A stretch of 12,008 nt of DNA from Candidatus Geohydrothermomicrobium daggyaiense (lineage in GTDB: Bacteria; Actinomycetota; Geothermincolia; Fen-727; JACVIW01). A model generated the notes under the pieces. It saw only the letters and a program-made list of their open reading frames with translations. It searched no databases and was not told the origin of the DNA. A program made the position numbers and the translations under genes. The DNA lies in NCBI GenBank assembly GCA_015711695.1, contig JACVIW010000047.1, positions 1 to 12,008 of the forward strand, read 5' to 3'. Below are positions 6,067 to 12,008 of the stretch, in pieces. Every line of letters begins with the position of its first letter. The first letter of the stretch is position 1.

Positions 6067-7824
6067 ATGACAGGCGTTTTCAGGATAGTTCAAAAGAACA
6101 AAGGACGTATTCAACTTGATGTGTCCGATAAGGTAAACGAGCGCCTGGATGTAAAAATACTGAAAACTCTGGAACTCGTCGTTATTGTTTTAGGACACCC
6201 ACACAGGAGCACCGCGGGATGGGTGGAACCTTCTTATGTCAAAAAGGCGTTTAGTAAAAAAGGTGCCGATTTCATTCATGAGATCCACGGCTACTTTCTG
6301 ATTCTTATATTTGAAGAAAGCGCAAATCTCTGCCACATTTTTCTTGATAGATTCGGTGGATACAAGCTTTTCTCATTCAAGACCCTTGAGAGGCTTATAC
6401 TTTCAGAGAATGTCTTTGATCTGGCGCGTGAAGCGAACTCGCTTACACTGAGACCGGACTCAATATTCGAACTTGTCAATTTTGGCTTCATTTTTGATGA
6501 CAAAACCATGTTCGAGGAAATTGAAAGAATCAGCTGCGGTATTGTGGTGAAGTTGGAAAAAGGTAAGTGCGCGAAAATATCTCGTTACTGGCATCCCCTT
6601 GCAAAAAGCGAATACGGCGCGGTAGAGGAGGCGGAAATCATGCAGGTGTTCAATTCTCATTTCCACGACCTTTCACATATATGCAATCGGCCTTCGCTTT
6701 CCCTTACGGGAGGGCTCGACAGCAGGGCAATCCTTTCCGCTTGCCTGCCATTTGCTGACCGCTTACAGTGCTTCACCTGCGGTGATAAGACCAACACGGA
6801 TGTCAAGCTCGCCTCAAAAATATGCTCTTTGCTAAAGATTGCCCACAGGCAATACCCCCTCCAGGGGAAATTCATAGATTCATTTCAACAGGATGTTGAA
6901 AAGGGTGCCCTGGAAACAAACGGTCTAATAAATTATGTGCTTACAACAAACCTCAAGCACATTTTCTTAGAAGAAAGCGAGCAATCAGATGTGCTTCTCA
7001 CCGGTATTGGACCCGACCTCTACAGAGCATACGCCATAAAAACTCTCAAGGATAGAAACGTCCCTGATAAAGAGCTGGTTAAATTCGGGATGCTCAGGTA
7101 TAGAACCAGCTATGCGTCAGAAATACTTGCTGGAACTGACGAGGAAGAGCAACTTGACAGGACCGCTAATTTCCTGCTGGTGCGAGCGGCCCGCGAGTTT
7201 GAAAAGGGAGTCCCGGGCATTTCTTTTCGAACCTGGTGCGAATACGTGCTCGCGCGGGACAGAACATCCAATTACACAACGCATCTTTTTGCCCCTGCGG
7301 GAAAGTTCTTGAGGCTTTGGGATTGCTGGCTTTATGAGCCTATTTTGAGAATGTCTCTCGTCATCCCAGAAGAAAAAAGATTGAATGACCTTATACCCCG
7401 CCACATTATCTGGAATAACGAGCCCTTACTCTGCAGGATTCCATCATCGAAGGGTCATTACACTGGAATTGGAACCCCACCGGTAAGCGTTAGATTCGCC
7501 GGGGCAAAAATAAAAACCTATGACATCATAAGAAAAAGCGCGAACAAAATAGGGAGAACGCTAATAAAGGTCGAACCGGTTGGACTTAACTACATTCCGG
7601 ATTACACACCGTTCATGCGAAAGTATTACTCCGAATTCGTTCGTGAAACTCTCGACCCGGAAAAGATGATTTTGAGGGATATTATCAAGGCGAAAGCGCT
7701 CAGAGAAAAAGTCAACCTGTTCTTAAAAGGATACCCAAATCTCTTAAGACTTATCACCAACCTTATGTCATTGGAGACATTTATGCGGAAAATAGCAAAA
7801 ACCACAAGCGTGAAAATTGAATAA
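6067..7824 (+). CDS. Asparagine-synthetase-like protein with degenerate glutaminase domain
   Basis: A 585-residue AsnB homologue. The N-terminal part (about 1-190) resembles the class II glutamine amidotransferase domain, including DRFGGYKLF (94-102) where the family has DRxGxKPLY. The ATP-pyrophosphatase domain follows, with SLTGGLDSR at 212-220 matching the SGGxDS P-loop that adenylates a carboxylate. I chose ATG 6067 rather than TTG 6040 because it gives MTGVFRIV, which aligns with the family's MCGIFGIV start; no good ribosome site supports either. In that alignment the catalytic Cys2 is Thr2, so normal glutamine hydrolysis is probably lost and ammonia or another amine may be used. Cys-less AsnB relatives include beta-lactam synthetase, and AsnB-like proteins are common in exopolysaccharide loci. 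With two glycosyltransferases and a flippase nearby, amidation of a sugar acid is the simplest guess. True asparagine synthesis is unlikely. Confidence 0.85.
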   Translation: MTGVFRIVQKNKGRIQLDVSDKVNERLDVKILKTLELVVIVLGHPHRSTAGWVEPSYVKKAFSKKGADFIHEIHGYFLILIFEESANLCHIFLDRFGGYKLFSFKTLERLILSENVFDLAREANSLTLRPDSIFELVNFGFIFDDKTMFEEIERISCGIVVKLEKGKCAKISRYWHPLAKSEYGAVEEAEIMQVFNSHFHDLSHICNRPSLSLTGGLDSRAILSACLPFADRLQCFTCGDKTNTDVKLASKICSLLKIAHRQYPLQGKFIDSFQQDVEKGALETNGLINYVLTTNLKHIFLEESEQSDVLLTGIGPDLYRAYAIKTLKDRNVPDKELVKFGMLRYRTSYASEILAGTDEEEQLDRTANFLLVRAAREFEKGVPGISFRTWCEYVLARDRTSNYTTHLFAPAGKFLRLWDCWLYEPILRMSLVIPEEKRLNDLIPRHIIWNNEPLLCRIPSSKGHYTGIGTPPVSVRFAGAKIKTYDIIRKSANKIGRTLIKVEPVGLNYIPDYTPFMRKYYSEFVRETLDPEKMILRDIIKAKALREKVNLFLKGYPNLLRLITNLMSLETFMRKIAKTTSVKIE

Positions 7825-7858
7825 CAGCGCGATAAGAATTAACCGAAAGCTAAAGCGG

Positions 7859-7878
7859 ATTGATAACAATTTTTTTTC
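7859..7878 (+). terminator. Weak hairpin plus T-run after the asparagine-synthetase-like gene
   Basis: ATTG-ATAA-CAAT leads into eight consecutive T residues. The T-run is typical of an intrinsic terminator, but the 4-bp A/T-rich stem is weak. The rest of the 186-bp gap (7825-8010) shows no clear promoter; AAGGAG at 7995-8000 is the ribosome site of the next gene. Confidence 0.25.
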
Positions 7879-8010
7879 AGTCTCTTTTATGAATCCAAAC
7901 AAAAAACTATCTTAAGGATTCTCAACATATCAATAACAAAACAGTTAGAATTTAGTGGTGAGGAAACACTTTGCTGTTAATTCGTCGGTGCCAAAAGGAG
8001 CCAGGAAAGA

Positions 8011-9012
8011 ATGGTAACGATAGAAAAGCTCAGTAACCGGGACGCAGCAACGCTGATCTCTGTGATAATACCATCTTATAATTCTGGTACTACGATAATT
8101 ACCTGCCTGAACGCGATTGAAAAAGCAGCCGAAGAAATTCCTGCTGAGATCATTGTGGTTGATTCAAGCGACGATGAAACGAAGGAGCTTCTCGAAAAAA
8201 GAGATGACATTTCGTTGATTCGCTCGGAAAACAGGCTTTATCCTGGCGAGGCAAGAAATGTCGGGGCGGAAAAAGCATCCGGGAAAATCCTTTGTTTTAC
8301 CGATGCCGACTGCATACCGGATAAAGACTGGTTGAAGGAAATAGTAGCGAGCAGACCGCATATAATCAGGGCTGTCGTGGGAGGATGTCTGCTTAACGGC
8401 ACTCCAACTAGTATCGTGGGCACAGCCGAATATTTTTCCGAATTCAGCTCTTTTCTGCCAGGCATGAGCAAAAGAAGGGTACGCTTCCTTCCGACAGCGA
8501 ATCTTGCGATAAGTAAAGAAGACTTCCTTCTTGTCAGCGGGTTTAGAAGCCTTGAGAAAGGCTCCGACGTGGCATTTGGGAGAGATTGCACAGAACGAGG
8601 GATACCAATTATCTTTAACCCCACAATCAAGGTAACTCACAGAAACAGAACGAACTTGCGTGATTTTCTTAAAAACCAGGAAAGGCTCGGCATGGGCGCG
8701 GGCCGCACGAGGAAATCCTTCAAGATGAGGGGAAGCACTGTGGCGAGAATTCCTTTTTTATGGCCGTTTGTACCCCTTGCGAGATTTTTGCGAATATGCG
8801 CTAGGAGCATAATCTACGGGCATGGTCAAAGAATCAATTTTCTTGGTTCTCTCCCGATAATACTTTTGGGCTCTTTTTACTACGGTAAGGGTTTTGCCCT
8901 GGGTGCGCTTGAATCGGTTCGCATAAACATAAGAAAAGTAGCAAGTTCCGGTGACAGAAGAGTCAGCCAAATAGCCCGGCAGGGCAACGTCAAAGCGAAC
9001 GAATTCGATTGA
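8011..9012 (+). CDS. Family 2 glycosyltransferase (GT-A fold)
   Basis: A 333-residue sugar transferase, probably adding a sugar to a lipid-linked intermediate at the inner face of the cytoplasmic membrane. The GT2 signature runs in order: SVIIPSYN (17-24) for nucleotide binding, VDSSDD (50-55), GEARNVGAEKASG (79-91), and FTDADC (96-101), whose DAD is the metal/UDP-binding DXD motif. The segment GSDVAFGRDCTERG (184-197) stands where the family has its catalytic-acid ED motif, here with Asp but without Glu, and THRNRTNLRDFLK follows. The C-terminal third has hydrophobic stretches near 246-262 and 276-291 that could associate with membrane. ATG 8011 follows AAGGAG (7995-8000) and AGGAAAG (8003-8009). 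Its neighbours suggest surface polysaccharide assembly. Donor and acceptor are not predictable. Confidence 0.88.
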   Translation: MVTIEKLSNRDAATLISVIIPSYNSGTTIITCLNAIEKAAEEIPAEIIVVDSSDDETKELLEKRDDISLIRSENRLYPGEARNVGAEKASGKILCFTDADCIPDKDWLKEIVASRPHIIRAVVGGCLLNGTPTSIVGTAEYFSEFSSFLPGMSKRRVRFLPTANLAISKEDFLLVSGFRSLEKGSDVAFGRDCTERGIPIIFNPTIKVTHRNRTNLRDFLKNQERLGMGAGRTRKSFKMRGSTVARIPFLWPFVPLARFLRICARSIIYGHGQRINFLGSLPIILLGSFYYGKGFALGALESVRINIRKVASSGDRRVSQIARQGNVKANEFD

Positions 9013-9479
9013 CCATCTGAGAAGAACCGGAATCCAGGTATAATTAACGGACGATTTTTTCGATGCAGCTTTTAAGTCTCACATTCAGTCAGTTCTCGTT
9101 ATTTCACATGCTTACGCCCCGGTTGAAGAAGCTGGCAGGATTCCGCCTTGAGATTTTTTATCACGCCTTCGCGGAGATGCGCGACAGTAGTGGAAACACG
9201 TCAAGATTTGTTTGGGTTAATGGGTGAAGATGAAAAAAGCGATTCCAAAGACAATTTGTACCGAATGAATTTTCGCAGGCTCATGCCTGGCAGGATGATT
9301 ATCCCGATGCAACACCGGCATTCCTCACCCCGGCAATTCAAGCAAAAACGCATTTATTATCACGATTAATAGAAGCAGGATAAGTTAGATATTCCTGAGG
9401 AAAGAGCGGGTCCTTACACGTATGAAATTCCCAACAGGTTTCCATTTCCGTGACATGCCCTCTTTTCAAGTAATAGGTC
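9013..9479. other. Convergent intergenic stretch without a confident gene
   Basis: About 470 bases lie between the + strand glycosyltransferase and the - strand GT4 gene. Several short open stretches exist (for example 9063-9227, 54 codons, and 9148-9369, 73 codons with a TTG start), but none has a good ribosome site or a recognisable domain, and the 9063 frame continues past two close TGA codons (from 9225) to a TAA at 9367-9369. This could be a decayed gene or plain spacer. GGCAGG-ATT-CCGCC (9134-9147, one bulge) followed by TTTTTT at 9154-9159 is a weak + strand terminator candidate. CTGGCAGGAT is repeated at 9132 and 9287. TTCCTGAGGAA near 9391 is a short palindrome. Confidence 0.4.
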
Positions 9480-9511
9480 AAAAAATGACAGTTAAACAGT
9501 TAATGCCTGTC
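9480..9511 (-). terminator. Rho-independent terminator of the GT4 gene
   Basis: Read on the - strand: GACAG, a 3-nt bulge (GCA), TTAA, loop CTGT, TTAA, CTGTC, then ATTTTTT. The nine paired positions, one bulge and T-run form a plausible intrinsic terminator that starts at the last base of the GT4 stop codon. On the + strand it appears as the tandem ACAGTTAA-ACAGTTAA after an A-run. Confidence 0.5.
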
Positions 9512-10866
9512 TAATCAACATGCCTGCTGCCGCTTACAGCCCTCTGGAAAACTTCAGCCATCTGCACGGCGATTCTGTCCCAGTGAAAAGCCGAAACTTC
9601 TTCGAGGTTCACACGGTACTCGATCTCTTTATTTTCCCTGTACTGGGATATCCATTCTATTAATACCCTTTTCAACTCCTTTCTTGAAGTAACCCCAACG
9701 CCGGCACCGGTTCGCTCAAGAAGCGACAATATCTCCCCACCTGCAGGGCACCACGCAAGGATGGGTCTCTTCGCGCCCAGATACTCGAATATCTTCCCGC
9801 CAAAGTATTTTGCAGTGTAGGGATTATCCCAGAGTAAAACGAGAAGAGCGGCTGACTCGCATTGCTTTATAAGCGCCTCTTTTCTTTTAACGACCCCGTG
9901 TATTTCCATAATCTGCGGGTATAAAAGACTGCGGCGCAATCTTTCAAGCTCCTCGTCGGGAGGTCCATAAAACCTGACAACAATTTCATCCGGTGAAATA
10001 AAGTTCTCTTTTATGAGTTCTTCAATTACTTCGAAAACTGGTCCAGGGTCCTGCTTTAGACCGAAAACCGAACCGGTAAAAGTGAGAACAAACCTGCCCT
10101 CAAGAGGGGCTACGTCCTCCGGATATTCATGAGGGTCAAAGCCATTGCTGATACAAAAAACACTTCCAGCTTGCAAGCCGCAATTTTTTTCTATATCGCG
10201 GGCAAGCAGTTCATAAACAGCACTGATGGCTGTTGCTCGCGAAAGTATCGCCCTCTCAAGCCTTCTGTGAAGAGCTATCTCTCTCATGGAAAGGTCGAGA
10301 TATCCGTGAGCCCAGGGGTCCCGGAGGTCTGCAACCCATGGAATTGATGTAAGGCGTGTGAGCAGATAAGCGATAAAGTGATTCGTAAGAGGCGGAGATG
10401 TGCTAAAGATAAGGGAATAGTCACCCGATCTTATCTCATATATGGCTTTGACCAGTGCAAATGGAATCCACAAAACGTAACGATCCGGGAAAGTTCCCCA
10501 GCGCGCAAGCCACCGGATAAATCTTCTCACAAGCGAAAAGAGCTTTGCGCCTCTTTCTGTTCTTTTTGCCTTCCCTACCCCTGAAGCAAGCAGCCCCGCT
10601 TTCCAGAAGGCCCTCTGGATAAAAGTTAGCGGGTCGAGGAAGGGTGCTCTCGTCACTTTCACCCCAGGGAAAACCCCCTCGCTCTCATCCCACGCACTCG
10701 GTTTGGAGATATCTCTGCCAACAGTGAGGACAGTTGGATACCAGCCCAGAGCTGGAAGACGGGATATTATCTTTGTAACCCTGAGACTTCCGATAGTGCC
10801 AACGGGCGGGTAGTTATAACTGATAACCAGCACTTTTCTGTCTGAATGTTTTTCTTCTGAAGCCAT
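9511..10866 (-). CDS. GT4-type glycosyltransferase (GT-B fold)
   Basis: About 451 residues, a retaining-type two-Rossmann-domain sugar transferase. The N-terminal acceptor domain opens with KVLVISYNYPPVGTIGSLR (11-29), the form common in polysaccharide GT4 enzymes. FSTSPPLTNHF and IPWVADLRDPW (175-185) follow. The second domain has CISNGFDP (238-245) and FTGSVFG, and the donor-binding segment GKIFEYLGAKRP (357-368). No membrane anchor is evident. Start choice is uncertain: ATG at 10866 is nearest to where the family begins but has no strong ribosome site; GTG 10887 has AGGA eight bases upstream; TTG 10911 is the longest option. It lies just downstream of the flippase gene (gap 54 bases, or 9 with the longest start), so the two are probably one operon. 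The role is likely addition of a sugar to an exopolysaccharide or O-antigen repeat unit; the sugar is unknown. Confidence 0.88.
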   Translation of the reverse strand: MASEEKHSDRKVLVISYNYPPVGTIGSLRVTKIISRLPALGWYPTVLTVGRDISKPSAWDESEGVFPGVKVTRAPFLDPLTFIQRAFWKAGLLASGVGKAKRTERGAKLFSLVRRFIRWLARWGTFPDRYVLWIPFALVKAIYEIRSGDYSLIFSTSPPLTNHFIAYLLTRLTSIPWVADLRDPWAHGYLDLSMREIALHRRLERAILSRATAISAVYELLARDIEKNCGLQAGSVFCISNGFDPHEYPEDVAPLEGRFVLTFTGSVFGLKQDPGPVFEVIEELIKENFISPDEIVVRFYGPPDEELERLRRSLLYPQIMEIHGVVKRKEALIKQCESAALLVLLWDNPYTAKYFGGKIFEYLGAKRPILAWCPAGGEILSLLERTGAGVGVTSRKELKRVLIEWISQYRENKEIEYRVNLEEVSAFHWDRIAVQMAEVFQRAVSGSRHVD

Positions 10867-10920
10867 CTTTTTGACAGTCTTTCTCACGAAAATATTCCTG
10901 TCGTCATACAAAAATCCAGT

Positions 10921-12008
10921 CTAAAATTGAGAATCACTATCGCTTCGTTTCATGAAAGCCCGACTAAACAGATCGCGCACGAAATTGAGCTCCGACCTTG
11001 TAAATCCGCCGGTCAAAACCATTACGAGCGCGTATAAAAATATCCCGGCTATGACAAGAAGAAGAAGCCCATACCATCTACCAAAAATAACCCTGTCGAG
11101 AAAAACAAGCACCACCCCCATTACGGCAGTTGACATGAAGATGGAAAATGAACCTTTCCAGGGAAATTCCCATCTCATGTACTTTCCGCCCTTCCTTGTG
11201 ATAAGGAGGAAACTGAGGAAATAACTTGCAAACGTTGCCCACGCAGCGCCCACAAACCCGTACCGGGGACCGAAAAGGGGAATAAGCAATGCGTTCAGAG
11301 CAAGATTGAAAACTGCAGAAACCCCGATGGGCAGAATTGAGGCGTCCGTCTTTTTCTTTAATTGAAATGATAAGAATGGCAACCACTGGAGGTTGCTGAT
11401 AAAGATCCCGAACACAAGTGGAAAAACAGCCCTGGTCGCGTCCATGTATCCGGGGGAAGTTATTACACTGACTATTCGCCTGTTCAAGACCCAGATTCCC
11501 ACCATCGCGGGAACGAGCAGCATCAGAAAATACCTTGTGATCCTGCTTATAAGAGTTACAGTCGCTTCCTCTCCTTCTTTTTCAAAAAACCTTATTATGA
11601 CCGGAGTGGCGCCCATGGCGATAATGCTTGCCAGAATCGCTTCAAGATTGGTCACAAGTGTGTATACCACAGAATATAATCCGACCTGTCTGGAACCCCA
11701 GATTCCCTGAACCATATACCTGTCCGCAGCAGTGAGAATATCTGAAAAGATATTCACGAGAATAAGAGGTAGCCCGTAAGAGAGAACGTTTCTCTCAAGA
11801 GTCCTGGAAAAAGCACCTCTCTTGATTTTCTTCCAGACTTTTAAAACAGCAAGCTCAGCAGGAATTAGAATAACAAGTGTTCCCAGCCATCCCCAGAAAG
11901 GCCCCTCAACATGCATTCCGAATTTCGCAACGAGTAGCGCACCCACTATGTATCTTCCGAACTGGACAATAATCATGAACACGGCATACTGCCAGCCGAG
12001 CCGCATCG
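10921..12008 (-). CDS. MOP-superfamily polysaccharide flippase (Wzx-like), N-terminus cut off by window
   Basis: At least 361 residues of an integral inner-membrane protein that would move undecaprenyl-linked sugar units across the membrane. Many hydrophobic helices alternate with short charged loops. The segment LTAADRYMVQGIWGSRQVGLYSV is typical of the family, where the DR and the VGxYS follow helix 7 or its equivalent. A second half with NLALNALLIPLFGPRYGFVGAAWAT matches the repeated N-x-x-L-N-x-x-L-I-P and G-x-x-G-A-A-W-A-T pattern of O-antigen flippases. Family members usually have 420-500 residues and 12-14 helices, so roughly the first 100-150 residues lie beyond the window and the ATG at 12006 is probably internal. 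The soluble tail (RSDSDSQF) is short. It is upstream of, and probably cotranscribed with, the GT4 gene. Wzx-like is well supported by context; a MurJ-like lipid II role is less likely. Confidence 0.87.
   Translation of the reverse strand, partial: MRLGWQYAVFMIIVQFGRYIVGALLVAKFGMHVEGPFWGWLGTLVILIPAELAVLKVWKKIKRGAFSRTLERNVLSYGLPLILVNIFSDILTAADRYMVQGIWGSRQVGLYSVVYTLVTNLEAILASIIAMGATPVIIRFFEKEGEEATVTLISRITRYFLMLLVPAMVGIWVLNRRIVSVITSPGYMDATRAVFPLVFGIFISNLQWLPFLSFQLKKKTDASILPIGVSAVFNLALNALLIPLFGPRYGFVGAAWATFASYFLSFLLITRKGGKYMRWEFPWKGSFSIFMSTAVMGVVLVFLDRVIFGRWYGLLLLVIAGIFLYALVMVLTGGFTRSELNFVRDLFSRAFMKRSDSDSQF

Noticed and set aside
6067..7824. Lasso-peptide or beta-lactam type cyclase role for the AsnB homologue
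   Set aside because: No precursor peptide, leader peptidase or recognition-element gene is nearby; glycosyltransferase and flippase neighbours favour polysaccharide modification.
8164..8640. 158- and 130-codon - strand ORFs opposite the GT2 gene
   Set aside because: Antisense to a gene with clear GT2 motifs; compositions look like shadow frames.
9148..9369. 73-codon + strand ORF in the convergent gap
   Set aside because: TTG start, no ribosome site, Arg/Met-rich composition without a recognisable domain, and a second frame of equal quality.
1..12008. CRISPR array, transposon ends, tRNA or phage attachment site
   Set aside because: I saw no regularly spaced repeats, transposase, terminal inverted repeats or tRNA cloverleaf in either strand.

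Overview
The window is bacterial. It has Shine-Dalgarno-led genes, a near-consensus sigma-70 promoter, MerR and TetR DNA-binding domains, and ATG/GTG/TTG starts. By eye the G+C is in the mid-40s % (not computed). I cannot name the organism, and nothing here (no rRNA, no marker gene) fixes the phylum. There are no RNA genes, CRISPR arrays or insertion sequences that I can support.

Left part (1-5862, all + strand): a redox-enzyme block. It holds the C-terminal ~430 residues of one CrtI/CrtISO-family (phytoene-desaturase-like) FAD oxidoreductase, then a regulator that fuses a MerR helix-turn-helix to a complete TetR-type repressor. After a 273-bp control region come two full-length CrtI-family oxidoreductases that are clear paralogues of each other, with a previously untracked 47-residue membrane protein between them. 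The control region carries a TTTACA-17-TATAAT promoter whose -10 and predicted start point lie inside a 33-bp dyad, followed by two hairpins in the leader. A strong intrinsic terminator at 5925-5956 closes the block. The picture is a ligand-controlled operon for desaturating, isomerising or saturating a polyisoprenoid or other lipid. No phytoene synthase or other polyprenyl-assembly gene is visible, so the substrate is unknown.

Right part (6067-12008): surface polysaccharide genes. On the + strand are an asparagine-synthetase-like protein whose glutaminase cysteine is replaced by threonine, and a family 2 glycosyltransferase. After a 498-bp convergent gap, on the - strand, are a GT4-type glycosyltransferase and, upstream of it and cut by the window edge, a MOP-superfamily (Wzx-like) polysaccharide flippase. 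These four fit an exopolysaccharide or O-antigen locus.

The most interesting material is the desaturase block: the MerR-TetR fusion, the dyad on its target promoter, and the small membrane protein translated between two paralogous desaturases. The link between the two halves is adjacency only.
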